Source: Gyrodactylus bullatarudis (lineage: Eukaryota; Platyhelminthes; Monogenea; Gyrodactylidea; Gyrodactylidae). From it: a DNA stretch of 64,000 nucleotides. Location of the stretch: the NCBI GenBank assembly GCA_012064415.1, contig SSNU01000185.1, forward strand, positions 51,634 through 115,633. The letters run 5' to 3'. Positions within the stretch are counted from its first letter, which is position 1. Every line of letters begins with the position of its first letter. Below, one piece after another: positions 1-11,305 of this stretch. The notes beneath the pieces are model-generated. The model was not told the DNA's origin. It searched no databases and saw only the letters and a list, made by a program, of their open reading frames with translations. Made by a program: the position numbers and the translations under genes.

Positions 1-165
1 GTTGAATATTATTCGACTCTCTTATGGAATTGACACTTGCTTATCCGAATTTCTAACATCTAGGTGTGAGAAGACAATCTCCATCAAGTTAGAGTTCATA
101 TGGATATAGTAATTACCAGTGACCACAATTTGCGAGTAGGTTAATTGTCTAAAAACACTATTCGT
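1..165 (+). repeat. LINE-like endonuclease fragment, inverted partner of 5130-5300
   Basis: On the plus strand, about positions 98-145 encode HMDIVITSDHNLRVG, which resembles the end of a LINE AP-endonuclease domain (hydrophobic strand, then SDHNL). The same block recurs in inverted orientation at about 5130-5265, and a short plus-strand version (VLVITSDQTLLG) lies at 5305-5345. Only a remnant is left. Assignment to the LINE that follows at 190 is inferred from adjacency and orientation. Confidence 0.4.
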
Positions 166-189
166 CAAGATTCTCAGCATAAATAATTT

Positions 190-1265
190 AAATAAAATTG
201 ATCCAAATCAGCATGGTTTTTGTCGAGGAAAATTATGCGAAACAAATATATTTGATTTTCTAAACTGTGTCTCACTTCTCGTTAAAGAAAAAAATAAATG
301 CATTGTCATATACATTGATTTTTCTAAAGCATTCGACTCGATATACATTCGTGAAATCATCGAAATATATCATGAATATGGCATTTGCTCATATCTTCTT
401 GAAATGTTAATAAAATACTTTACTAAACGTAGGCAATTTTTTTCTCATGAAACAAAGATTCTATTCCCAAACTAATTACTTCTAGAGTTTAACAAGGCTC
501 TAGAGTAGGACCTCTACTGTTCAAAATTGTATTCTCAGAAATCAATGTTAACAGAGCTAAGATTTTTAAATATGCTGACGATATGAAAATAGTTTTCAGT
601 TTTGATGATTTTATCGATATAAATTTTATGATCTGCTAACTCTAGGGCTTAGCATAAATGAAAGCAAAACATTCTACATGACTCCTTTCACAACAACTCC
701 TATCAACAATAATATATGCATTAATGGTAAACTAATAAACCTCAAATTCACGGTTCGTGATTTGAATGTTAAATACAATAATTTTCTTGATTTTACAGAA
801 CATTATAAGGAAATCTATAAGTCTTTTGTCAGCAGATGTATACAAATACACAAATGTGTCAAAAATGACTTTATGAAGGTATTCTTATACAAAATGGTGG
901 CCCGAACTGTTGTCGAGTTCTACTCTGGATGTTGGAACCCAGAAAAAATTGAATGGTCCAAGAAGTTTCAGAGAGTCGCCAGAACTTTTCGAAACAAACC
1001 ACCTGCCCAGTACAAAAAACAGCTTGGTCAACCTTCAGAGTCTATCAAAGTTCGAAGAGATATAAAAAGTCTCATACTTAAAAAAGAAAATCACTGAGGC
1101 CCCAGAGTATCTCTAGACTTAAAGAACGCTACAGAATTGAAGGGCATGTTACGAATCTAGCTATCTTTAATCGATGTAAAAAAAACTTCGATAAACTATC
1201 AAACTCATTGAAGAGAAATAACTTCAAAGAGTTCACACAAGAAATTAAAACCAGATTTATAAACT
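190..1265 (+). pseudogene. Non-LTR retrotransposon (LINE, jockey/CR1-like) reverse transcriptase, degenerate copy 1
   Basis: Conceptual translation gives RT motif 0/1 (NQHGFCRG), motif A (IYIDFSKAFDSI, about 313-350), motif B region (GSRVGPLL, about 500-525) and the catalytic box KYADDMK (about 568-590). A 139-residue ORF at 678-1097 carries the RT thumb and the conserved C-terminal segment, with YSGCWNPEKIEW near its middle. Stops and frameshifts separate the blocks: there are stops near motif B, a frame change before 678, and another near 1097, after which the C-terminal tail continues to about 1265. It is not functional. The same protein occurs at 61734-62500 on the minus strand. The RT family is clear from the FSKAFD and YADD motifs; the clade is my inference. 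Confidence 0.8.
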
Positions 1266-1936
1266 AAATTAAAAAAACTGACTCTTCATAAATATCAAAG
1301 TTTTCACTAAAGTTCACAAGAATCATTAGAATTAAAAAGATAAAATTTACCAGTCACAAAATAATTTTTTTTAATGTAGCTTGAAAAATCATATATTTAG
1401 AGCCAATGCAAAGATAAAAAATAATAATGATTAATAATAAACTGATCTCATCACGATATTTTTCAGCCCATACTTTCTTACAAAAAAATAAGAGGCTGTC
1501 TATTGCTGTGGAAATTTTCATCATTAGCCTGTGCAAATATTTCTAAAAAGAATACAAATGGAAACTATTTATTATCAACAAGTTAAAAAGGGACATGTAG
1601 ATAAAATGTTATTCTTAATAAGCGATTATCTGATATAAGGTGATAGTTTCAGGAAGAGAAACAATATAAATGAAGAGAAAGTAATGAACAGATGGTGACA
1701 AAATATTATAGGTATAATGCCTGACCGTTAGCATATATGTACCAACTCCTTATCAAAAAACATGTTAAAAAGATGCGTTTATTTTATTATTCTTATATAA
1801 ACATGAAGTTATTGATATTAACTTATTTTAATTATTTTGTAAGAAGATTAATTTCTATCAACTTTTCTATATGAAAATGAAAATTGTAAAGCAGAACATA
1901 TGCATTGTTCAATGATTTTTTTATTTCATTCATTCT
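1266..1936 (+). repeat. 3' UTR of LINE copy 1
   Basis: This follows the LINE ORF and ends in a T-rich stretch with ATTCATTCATTC at about 1920-1936. Blocks at 1275-1320 and 1770-1936 are repeated in inverted orientation at 61502-61545 and 61035-61210, so they belong to the element. The short minus ORF at 1354-1536 has no recognisable product. Confidence 0.65.
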
Positions 1937-2116
1937 TCTGTTTCCATTAAGAAACTCGCTGTAAGGATTGTTAAGACAAGTGAATATTTAGAGATAAAAC
2001 TTATTATGGATAAGTGAATGATCTAATCTGTCAAAAACTTTCGAATGTTCACTTAAATACATAATTTGAAAACAATGAGATTTTTCAAAAGAAGTTTAAT
2101 AAAAGTTAAAATTAGA

Positions 2117-2390
2117 ATATATAATGTGAAAAAACACCAAAACTCTCCAATAAATAACAACAGTTAATAGTAAATTGAAGAAAAGCTTACAAAGGCTATG
2201 GTAATTGCAGATTTTAAAGACAATCTTTCTGAACACACAGGGTTGCTTTAGAGTGATTGATGAAAGATTTCTCCTTCACCTACAAAACTGTGCTTTCATT
2301 TTTATATAACATTGAGAAATTGAAGCCCCTGGACTAGAAATCTTTCTTATCTTCTTTCCTAGACCAATTACTAAGCCAACTTTATAAGTT
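2117..2390 (-). pseudogene. PLE group 1 fragment: endonuclease C-terminus and 3' hairpin
   Basis: Read on the minus strand, this contains the end of the GIY-YIG domain (VKEKSFINHS-like, then the Asn-Leu-Gln-Leu tail) followed by a decayed form of the 3' hairpin with its CTCTCC-type inner stem (2127-2200). At 2329-2390 it is fused to a piece of the RT-EN linker (KVGLVIGLGKKIRK) that belongs upstream in the intact protein. The central endonuclease is therefore deleted. It is a dead copy. Confidence 0.75.
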
Positions 2391-2429
2391 CGCATATGAC
2401 AGTGAATTCCTAAGGGTACGGATTCACCA

Positions 2430-2990
2430 CGTTTTTTTAATTTTTTATTTTATCGATAAATTCTGATTGGTCGAAATTTCAAGGATCCATCAGGGGTAGG
2501 GCTTGTAAGCAAACACGGCATAGGAATTTAAGTTACTTAAAATATTAATTAAAAAGTTAAATCAGTATAAGAATTAATTAAGATTAACCAGTCGTCTCCT
2601 TACATCATTATTGAAACCTGTCTACAAATCTGTTAGGATAACCATTATCATTTAAAGATAATTTTGACTCTTCATTTAGGTTTGGCCATTCCTCTGGACT
2701 AGCAATCTTTCTTGTCTTCTTTCCTAGACCAATTACTAAGCCAACTTTATGAGATAGAGGACTTAGACTCGCAAAATGGATATATTTTCCATTATCAGTC
2801 TTCTTCTTGTAGATATTTCTTAGAATTGACCCATTCTCCTTCCTAGTTAGTTTGATATCTAAGAAACTCTCATTAGATTAATTTCCTTAGTAAAACTCAT
2901 ATTAGGATGAAACGAAATAATCTTCAAGAAAAAATCAACCGCTGAAAAATTTCGTTTAATCAAATAAAAATGTCATTAACATATCTGAAC
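2430..2990 (-). pseudogene. PLE group 1 RT/linker fragment with adjoining unique block (inverted partner of 12700-13435)
   Basis: At 2583-2990 on the minus strand are the RT C-terminal and linker segments (FHPNMSFTKEIN, then SLSPLSHKVGLVIGLGKK, then NGYPNRF). This matches the plus-strand ORF at 12866-13060 almost exactly. The neighbouring non-PLE block 2430-2583, containing GGATCCATCAGGGGTAGGGC, is also repeated inverted at 13270-13435. The shared junction means the pair arose by duplication of an already rearranged unit. Confidence 0.75.
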
Positions 2991-3042
2991 ATATAAATTA
3001 GTAGTTGCTTCAAGATATTTATTTAGGTGCTACATATATAAG

Positions 3043-3090
3043 TCGGTGTCTGGTCTGAAAAAAACCGAAGAAAATAAGGCTCTCTTCACC
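3043..3090 (+). ncRNA. Hammerhead ribozyme-like motif, family 2 (decayed)
   Basis: Order of elements: TCGGT (3043-3047), stem I GGT (3052-3054), CTGAAAA in place of CTGATGA (3055-3061), ACCGA complementary to the upstream TCGGT (3064-3068), GAAA (3070-3073), an AU-rich stem III that no longer pairs well, TTC, and stem I ACC (3088-3090). It matches the copies at 14124, 17828 and 27551. Catalytic activity is doubtful because the core is mutated. Confidence 0.55.
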
Positions 3091-3360
3091 TATAAAAGTT
3101 TGTTGTTTCTAACATAAGCATGTCATCCAGTCGTCGAACTTGAATACCTTTGAGGAAATCAGACAATTTATACTGTTTGAGTGTTTTGTTCAAAAGTTTT
3201 TTTATCTTTGAATCACAACCACCCTCGATTGAATGTATCTCTTGACCGACAAACCAATAGAAACTTTATATTTGAACTATAATATTGACGAACTTCATCA
3301 AGTATATTTTCGTTTGGTTATAAACTCATGAGGAAGGTTAGAGAAAACTAGCGTATATTT

Positions 3361-3403
3361 GAGTGATAAAGGTTATATTTCGCCGGGTCTCTTCAGAACC
3401 CGG
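3361..3403 (-). ncRNA. Hammerhead ribozyme-like motif, family 1 (stem I 5' strand lost)
   Basis: On the minus strand: CCGGG, then CTGAAGA, then CCCGGC, GAAA and an AU hairpin ending ATC, then ACTC. The 5' strand of stem I seen in other copies is missing here, and the core has A instead of T. The flank continues into the conserved pLTR sequence with the motif CTAACCTTCC, as at 53266 and 57029. Confidence 0.55.
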
Positions 3404-4146
3404 TAACATTTAAAAACTATTACAATGCAAAATATTCCCTGGTTTCCATTGGTCCATTTCGTGATTGTATTTTAACCCTCAACAGGGAAGGGGGGAAATT
3501 TATACTTTTGTTTTATCCTGAATATAATTTATCATTCAGTTTTACAGAGTGAGTATTCAAGAATAATAAAACTCGAATAATATTTCCAGTGCTATTGCTA
3601 AAATAATCAAGTGAGATCTATTAAAACTAATAATAAAAAATACTGTAGAATTAAAAAAACATTTTTTTTCAATTTTTGCTGTATTAATTCACTGATATTA
3701 ATTTTGATTGAAATCGAGAAAAAAATATCAGAATTATTATAAATCATAATAATTTCAGCGCAAGATTAAAGTAAGTAAGAAGAAAAAGCTATTTGTATTT
3801 CCACTTAGAATTGCCGAAGAGTAAGAATATAAAAAAACCCTTTAATAATATGAAAGACTTTTTGTTTTTTAATCAAAACACTTTTAAGTCCAAATAAAAA
3901 TCAAATTCGGATAAAAACTTTTTGGGAATAGTGCCTCCATGTTAAGGGTTGTTAATATCATTGATTTCAAGCAATAAAATACCCCAATATACTCGTACTA
4001 AGACTATAAATGGATTCTTACGAAACTCACATGATTTACAAGCCTCGAGATTCTATAATTTGGAGTATTCTCAAATCAATGTTAATTCAATATGGATGAA
4101 AATAACATATTTTATTCAAAAACAATATTTTTTATAACAATGACCT

Positions 4147-4205
4147 AACTTGGTCTTCACCTTTCTCTCCATTGTTACTTTACATTGGCGTTTTTTAAGC
4201 TTTTT
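4147..4205 (+). repeat. Decayed PLE 3' hairpin
   Basis: The segment CTTTCTCTCCATTGTTAC, followed by a GTTTTTTAAGCTTT-like end, resembles the 3' hairpin of group 1 PLEs without a recognisable upstream coding region. It is a weak relic. Confidence 0.35.
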
Positions 4206-4727
4206 ATTACGCAACTTTAGCTGATCAAAATTACATTTTATGAACTTTAAAAATTAAAGTATATTATATAACGTTTGTTAAAGAATTGAACGATGAAGAA
4301 TTTTATATTTTCGTTGACAAATTTAATGGTGATATGCATATTTTAGATTAAAGGAGACAGATCCAACTTCCTCAGAGTAAGAGTTTATAATGCAATTTAT
4401 ACATTAAATCTTCATCTATCAGCCTATAGTATAAATAGATTTTCAAATATTCTCACAAAGGAAGAAAACAACCTACTTAATTTTTATGTGAACTCCTAAT
4501 TCAAGAAACTGAATAACTTATTAACATAAAAATAAACAGTTCAAGAATTACTTAACATATCACAACACTTCAATCAGAAATTATAAGCCTGATTAATTAA
4601 ACATTCTGGCGTGTTTGATCATCATTTTTCAATCGAATGATGCATTCATTATAGTTTCACTAAAATTAAATTACGGTATTTTCATATAGAGAAAAACACT
4701 TATATATGTTATGTATTTATATTTAAA

Positions 4728-4775
4728 CCGGGGTAGTGTTTGAACAGACCTGGCGAAATATCACCCGAATATACG
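4728..4775 (+). ncRNA. Hammerhead ribozyme-like motif, family 1 (strongly decayed)
   Basis: Contains CCGGGG, then a mutated core (TTGAACAGA), CCTGGC, GAAA and the conserved downstream ATACGCTTGTTGTT flank. It is recognisable only by comparison with the better copies. Confidence 0.45.
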
Positions 4776-5129
4776 CTTGTTGTTTTCTAAATCTTCCAGA
4801 TGAATTTATAATCCAACTAGAATATTCTTGATGAAGTTCAAAAATATCATTTTTCAAATAATTAAATGTGTTTTTAACTATCCTTAATGGATTTTAGAAA
4901 TTTTTTGTTCAAGAGATTTTCATATTTGAGAAAATTCACTATTATCTAGTGAACTGAAAACTGTTGACTAGAGCTTGAACGTGAAAATCTTAACCTATGA
5001 ATTATATTCAAAACTTTGACTTTAAAAAAATTATTCATCATCAACTTTAAGATATCAAAAAATTGATTTAAGAATTCAGAATTGACTGATCCTTTGTATT
5101 AATTAAAATTAATGAATGACCATCAAACT

Positions 5130-5345
5130 ACTAGCAAATTATGGTCACTGATAACTACTATACCCATATAAACTTTAACTTGATGGAAATTGTCTTCTCA
5201 CACATAGATTCTAGAATTCGGATAAGCAAGTGTGAACTCCATAAGAGTCAATTACACATAAGTTGTATAGAAGAATTACAAAGAAGAATTTCACTATTTT
5301 TAGACAATAAACGTACTAGTCATTACCAGTGATCAAACTTTGTTA
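5130..5345 (+). repeat. LINE endonuclease-like fragment, inverted to 1-165
   Basis: Nucleotides 5130-5265 are the reverse complement of about 1-160 with scattered changes. The 63-residue ORF at 5141-5332 (contains MEIVFSHIDSRIRISKCEL) is the antisense of that block, so it should not be taken as a gene. A short VLVITSDQTLLG segment follows on the plus strand. Confidence 0.4.
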
Positions 5346-5804
5346 GGTTAATTTTCTGAAAAAATTGTAAAAATCTATATATTCATTAATGAATAAATAT
5401 TTTCAAATATAAAGGAAAGATGCATTTCCAATGAACTAAACAGAAATGATAATTGAAATGGAACAACATTCCAACATAGAATTAATTTTATATTTAGACA
5501 TTAAGTAAAAATTTGCTCTCATAAATATGATTTTCACATGTTCTCTTTTAACATATTATATTTCTTAATGCATTTTAGAATAATGATTTCACTTTTGAAC
5601 TCGTATGTTTATTTTAACATTATAAACCAAAATAATAATTTTTACTGATTAATTAATCATTCGTAAAGAAACAAACTTTAGAAATATGTAATTAAATATA
5701 TTTATGTACATTTCTCAAATAATCAACTTTGGTCTCTCTTTGAAAATGATAAGAGTTTGAATGGAAAATAATAATTTACAATTTACAAAGAAATTATTCT
5801 GTTT

Positions 5805-6235
5805 CATATGAAGTTGGCTTAGTGATTGGTCTAGGGTAGAGAAAAATGCGAAGAATTTATAGTCCGGAATAAATATCAAAATAAATAGAGACGGCGAAGT
5901 ATTGTTTAATGGAAAATGGTTATCCAGCCAAATTTGTGGCGAATTCATCAATCAACCCTTGGTCAGAGATTAGGTTTTCGATATAGAGGAAGGCGAGAAA
6001 ACAAACTTTTTCCTGAAACTTAACTTCAAAAATGATGGTTCCAGTAATTATTTTAGGAGAAGATGCAATAATCTCATCGATCAACATTATGACAGTATTC
6101 AATCGAAAATTGTATTCAAACTCAGAGATTATTCAGTTTAATCCATAGGGATATACTTGACTATCACCTATAAACCTAGTTTGTGTGTTCAAAAGAATTA
6201 TTCCTTCAATCTCCAACTACCATGGCCTATATGAG
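5805..6235 (+). pseudogene. PLE group 1 linker-endonuclease fragment
   Basis: Plus-strand translation gives, in broken frames, LVIGLG (about 5818), LMENGYPAKFVANSS (about 5905), FFLKLNFKNDGSSN (about 6010), RCNNLIDQHYDSIQSKIVFKLRDYSV (6064-6140) and KPSLCVQKNYSFNLQLPWPI (about 6168-6233). The YIGRT catalytic part of the endonuclease is deleted at about 6150-6165. The two minus ORFs here are shadows. The stop codon runs straight into the 3' hairpin. Confidence 0.75.
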
Positions 6236-6300
6236 CTTTTTCACCTTTTTCTCTTCATTGTTGCTATTTATTAAAGGGTTATTGGTTTTTTGAGCTTGCA
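6234..6300 (+). promoter_or_regulatory. PLE group 1 3' hairpin
   Basis: Begins ATGAGCTTTTTC and ends GAGCTTGC, with the inner TCTTC arm still present but its partner eroded. It corresponds to the well-formed copies at 29959-30026 and 48364-48431. Confidence 0.5.
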
Positions 6301-6499
6301 TTATATTTCTATTTCCATTCATGACTCTCATATTATTATTACTTTGGAAATTGTAATTTATTATTTGTTATTCAAGTTTTTGGCGATGATATGATTCACG
6401 TAATTTATCAAAAACGTCCGAAAATCCGCTTAGAATCATATTTGTAGGTATATATAAGAATATGAATAGAATAGGTAATTTTATTCACTAAATGTACAT

Positions 6500-6699
6500 T
6501 TCTTCATGGTTCATCAGTAGTGACACATAAATAATGATAAAAGTTAAGAATTCATTGAAAATAATATTTTACAAATTTTGAAAGAAATAATAAAAGTCAA
6601 AGAAAATCAGAATATAATGTGAGCTGAAAAAACACCAAAACTCTCCAATAAGTAGCAACAGTGGAGAGAAAAGTGAAAAAGCTCACATAGGCCAAGGTA
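6500..6699 (-). promoter_or_regulatory. PLE group 1 3' UTR with nested hairpin
   Basis: On the minus strand the stop codon region GTGAGCT pairs with AGCTCAC about 60 nt downstream (6632-6699), and an inner CTCTCC/GGAGAG stem is intact. The UTR then carries the CACTGATGAACC-like end near 6510 seen at the ends of other group 1 copies. Confidence 0.7.
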
Positions 6700-8400
6700 G
6701 TTGAAGATTATAAGAATAGTTTTTTTGAACACACAGATTTGGCTTAAAGTGATTGATGAAGAATTTCTCCTTCACCCACAAATCCGTGCTGTCATAACCC
6801 GCATTTTTATACAAATTTGAGAAATCGGAAATTGAAGCTTGGTGGTTCTCCTGTTTGATGTGTCACCGGTGATCGTTTAGTTTCCTAATTGTACGTCCTA
6901 TATAAGAAGATCCCCAGTCACATTGGAATTTGTAAATTAAAAGAGTCTTTTCTTCAGGTTTTAGTAAATCCTTATGAATCAAACTGAATAATCTTTGAGT
7001 TTACAATACAATTTTCAATTGTATATTATCATAATTTTGATCGATAAGATTAACCAGTCGTCTCCTTACATCATCACTGAAACCGTCACCTTTGAAATTA
7101 AGTTTCATGAAGATGGTTGTCTTCTCTCCTTTATCTCTGTCGAACCTTTCATCTACATCATCAGACATATTGATGAATTTTTCAACAAGTCTGTTGGGAT
7201 AACCATTTTAATTTAAACGTAACTTTGACTATTTTTCCATGGTAAATTTAATATTAGGATGAAACGAATTCATCTTTAAGAAAAAGTTGTCTACTGAAAC
7301 ATTTGGTTTCATCAAAATTAAAGTGTCATCAACATATCTGATGTATAAATCAGTGAATGTATTGATAGTATCCGACATTTTATTTAATTCTAACCAACCT
7401 AAGAAGATATCTGCTAAAAGAGGACTCAGCGGTGATCCCATAGCTATACTATCTTTTTGAATAAACACCTTATTTTGAAAAGACAAAGGAACATTCGTAC
7501 AGCAAATTCGTACAGATCTGCTATCTCACTACTCTGTAGTTCAAAACCATCATGTACATCAATAAAAGATTTAACAACATCAAGGGTCTCATCAATAGAT
7601 ACATTAGGAAACAAAGAACTAACATCTAATGAAACCATTTCATTTAAACTTATATTTAAATCCTTAACCTTATCAACAAAAGAAAAATATCTTTGACAAC
7701 ATATTTAGCATAATAATTATGTATTGGTTTCAATACGTCGATTAACCACTTGGCTAAATTATGTTGCGGACATGACGACATATCCAAGATCGGCCGTATA
7801 GGAAAAACCTCAGGACTGATATTATCTACTATCTTATGTGTCTTAGGATGTAGATATAATCTAGACATCCTCGTATGTTTCCTAGCTTTTCGGTCAAAAC
7901 TCCTATAAACAATTTAAACTTCTCTGTGTTAGCATTGTCTTTAAGGATTTCAGTGAGACCAAGTTCATACATCAAACGTTCGAAAGCCGCTTTGTCTTCA
8001 ATTTCATTTTTTCTCTTTGGAATGCAAAAATTGGGGCCGAGGGATAGGATTTCTTTCTGCTCCTTAGATAATTTAATATCTGTGAAGATTCCTTTTTCAT
8101 GAAAACGAAGGCTTTTTCCAAATTCTTTAAATAGGCTTTCATATTTATGGTTCATTATAGATTCACCAGCTTCAACAAAGAATCTTAGCAATCAATAAAT
8201 TCAGGATCAACGTCTATAAGTACCATTTTATTCGCTATGAAATTAAGTAAGACTTGGATTCTTCCTTCAATTTTCCGAATTTCTTCTTTTACTTTTAAGA
8301 TGACATGTTCTTCTTTATGATAACGGACATCTCGAGGAATTTTCTTCCAGTAAAACCTGGGATATTGATTCCTTTCAAGACATTCCCGATAAAACTTCAA
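6690..8400 (-). pseudogene. PLE group 1, nearly full-length reverse transcriptase-endonuclease (frameshifted)
   Basis: This is the longest group 1 coding sequence in the window, on the minus strand. From 8400 down: an N-terminal helical region (ECLERNQYPRFYWKKIPRD), then IPKRKNEIEDKAAFERL (about 8010), HPKTHK and PIRPILDMSSCPQHNLAKW (about 7850-7750), motif A SLDVSSLFPNVSIDETL (about 7630), motif B IAMGSPLSPLLADIF (about 7440), motif C IRYVDDTLILM (about 7350), and FHPNIKFTMEK. The LTRKEDGS-to-NGYP linker is deleted near 7230. The endonuclease follows (FKGDGFSDD, about 7090; FQCDWGSSYIGRT, about 6925; VKEKFFINH, about 6770; ending NLQLPWPM). At least four frame breaks separate these blocks. 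One Cys of the CxC pair is Trp. RT copies RNA to DNA, and the GIY-YIG domain nicks target DNA; this copy cannot make an intact protein. Confidence 0.9.
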
Positions 8401-9179
8401 TTCTTTATTCTTATCATTTTCAAATAGAGACCAATGATGATCCTTTTAGAAATGTACTTTTGTTCATGAATATATTTTTTTTAATATTTCTAAATTATGG
8501 GTTTTCGAACGTTTTTGAACATCTACGAGAATCACTCGAATGTAAAAAAACTCAGTGTATAAAATATTCTTGGTGTATTTTTTATGCTCTCGTGGCCTAT
8601 TGTTCACATGGTAATTTTAACCTACGAAATAGACTTTAAATGGTATATTAATGATTCTTTTCAAAAGAGTTTATTTAAGACTGATCTTAACCTATATTTC
8701 GATTATAATCATTAGTGTGATATATATCAAATAAAGTCTTCTTTGAAGAAGATATAATAATTGAATTGAGTTATTCTTGTGGCAAATAATTAACTGTTCA
8801 GTTATTTTAGGTCGAATCAAATATATAGTAAAATGATCTTAATAACGATCCTTGCAATGATTCTTTGGAAATCACAATCTGATATCTAAGCGTCACCTTC
8901 GATCTTGATTGGATTTTCAAAATTTCAATTAACATAAAAGATATTTTATTTGAGTTTTTGGTTGATAAAATTGTTCAAGTTGAGCGCAAATAATTAAATT
9001 ATTTTTTATTAATAATAATTAAAAAATATTTTGTCCTAGGTGCTTTGGTAAAGGATCAGCCCATGACGCTAAATGTTACAACTTACTAATGGATCCCACC
9101 GAGACTAGTATGATAGAAACTCACAAAGCATTTACAAATAATCTAATTATGCATATATGATAGACATATACACGCTTTT

Positions 9180-9812
9180 CGTACTCTTCCCCCGAAATCA
9201 AAAAAACCAATCAAATGGAAATTTGACAGGCTTCATTTTTGACAGGAAAATAATTTTTTGTTTTATCTTTGAATTCACAAGCTTTTCAACTAGCTTTTTA
9301 CTTTGTTCTGAAAACCATCTAATTTTTCTTCTATATCATCAAGATACAAAGTTTTATTATGAAAATAAGGTATTAAAATGATACTTTATTATAGCATGGT
9401 ATTTTTCATTGATATCAATGATCTAAATCTACAATTTTTTGAGGTCTAGAGCTGATTTTCATCGTTTAACAGTTTACTGAGCTCAAAAATACCTCTGTCA
9501 AAATAATTCGTGTAATTGTAAAAATACAGGTCTTTTATGTAATTCTAGGTGTCATCATTCCCTATCTTGCTCAAGTAAATAAAAATTATGATTTGGAAAT
9601 TTTGATCTAACTTTCATTACTTTCTTATGTGATAGTGATATCATTTTGAAACTTTTGAATAAGAAAAAAGACAAACTTAATATGCTTAGTACGAGATTAG
9701 GATATTCTTAAAATTTTAATTATTTTAACGATATGCTAGTTTTGTAGTGGTTTTAAGTTTAGGATTGTTATAAAAAAACTAATTTTGAGAATATACTGTA
9801 ACATATATTGAA
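9180..9812. repeat. 5'-truncated copy of the CAGTA-ended element at 25292-26147
   Basis: Blocks such as AAATTTGACAGGCTTC, CTGAAAACCATCTAA and GAGCTCAAAAATACCTCTGT are shared in order with 25490-26147. The right terminal repeat (GAATATACTGTAACATATAT) is present at 9790-9812, but the left one is not found. The 74-residue ORF at 9157-9381 lies inside the repeat and has no recognised product. Confidence 0.7.
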
Positions 9813-11305
9813 AAATATAAGCATCTCGATAATTAGATCTAAATTTTGAAATATTTATTGCTTTCAAGAATGATTGATATTTTTTAAATTTCATGTCTGT
9901 TCATTAATATCTTTGATTCCTAGACTTTTCCAAGGACAAAATGATTGACTTTATAAAAAGTTAGGTCATAATGCCATTTAATTTTTACTTGGTATCGGGA
10001 TAACTTTAAACATGCAATTTGATTATGTAGAATCTTATAAATAAAATATAATGAATTCAAATTTTGTCATTTCAATCAACATATTTTCCGATACAGTCAA
10101 TCTGACTTTTCTAATTTTTTATTGAGTTAATTCCAAAATTAGCGTACTTGAAATGTGTTATTCCAAAATTAGCATATATTTTCCAAATTTAATAGAAAAT
10201 AAATACTCCTCATTTTTTAAAATTTTTTTCTAAAAACAATACTTCCCAACAATGTGATTTCGAATAACTATATACAACTTATAATAAAATGTTATAAATT
10301 TAAATAAATAAATTGAGATAAAAAGCTACCTAAGATTGAAAAGAAAACTAGAACAATTTGGATTTTTCATTTTGATATAGCAATGTAATTAGCTTAAAGT
10401 TTTAGTATAATAAAAATGAGAGAGGGCAGAGATGTTAACACTAGGTGTTATGTGTGACGCTGACTGTATTGATAAAAAATTGCTTCATAGCAATCTAGAT
10501 AAATATACAAGATAAATCAGTTATTATTTTTGAAGATTGGAAAATATGACATAGTTTAAATTTGGTTTAGCATACTTGCACAAAAAATACCAAAATATCT
10601 TATGCATAGATGTTTTTTGAATTTTACTTTAAGAATGAGAAATTGTTATTCACGAATAAAGTTAAAAATAAATAAAATTAAAAAGGCCCATTACAGATTT
10701 GTGAGTTCACTTTCATTAAAATTATCCAAGCATGGCTAATAGACGAATAAATTATCTTATTAGAGAATGTTGAAAATATTTGGGATAATCACAAAAAGTT
10801 GAAGATAAAATCGTATCAGAAAGTAAAGTTTTTGTTTGAAAATAGCTTTGAAGTTTTTAAAATTGTTCTATTTTAAAATAAATCACTGAAATTTTTCTGT
10901 TGGTTCAATTCCACTTATCTCAATATCCATCCCAAGCATATCGGTTTAATGGAAATGTACTCTAGAAAAAATATCTACAATTTATCGAAATAAAATTTAC
11001 AGTTATAAAATTTATAACAGGTTGGAATGAAGTCTTTGTTCTGTATTAATATTTTTTAAAACTAGATATGTGCTAGAGTTCTTGGTTTAATTTAAATTTT
11101 ATGTCAGATGTTTCTCAAATTTCATATTTTTAAAATTATAAAATTTTAATAATTTCCTTTCATAATCGATAATATTATTCAACAGCATTCGAGATTATTT
11201 GAAAATAGTTTAAATCATACCATTTGTAATTAAAGAATAAATGAGTAGTAGAAAACATCTGTGAAATTTTAATCTATTCAGGATTTTGCTTTAGGATTGT
11301 TTCTA
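9813..11305. other. AT-rich sequence with no recognised gene
   Basis: I see no ORF of note, no inverted repeat and no match to other parts of the window, apart from a lone GAGGGCAGAGA near 10424 that resembles the recurrent CCTCTCTGCCCC motif in reverse. Confidence 0.4.

Noticed and set aside
1354..1536. Minus ORF with a hydrophobic stretch, possible small membrane protein
   Set aside because: Lies within the LINE 3' UTR and is AT-driven.
6995..7216. Plus ORF of 73 residues
   Set aside because: Antisense of the PLE endonuclease linker on the minus strand.
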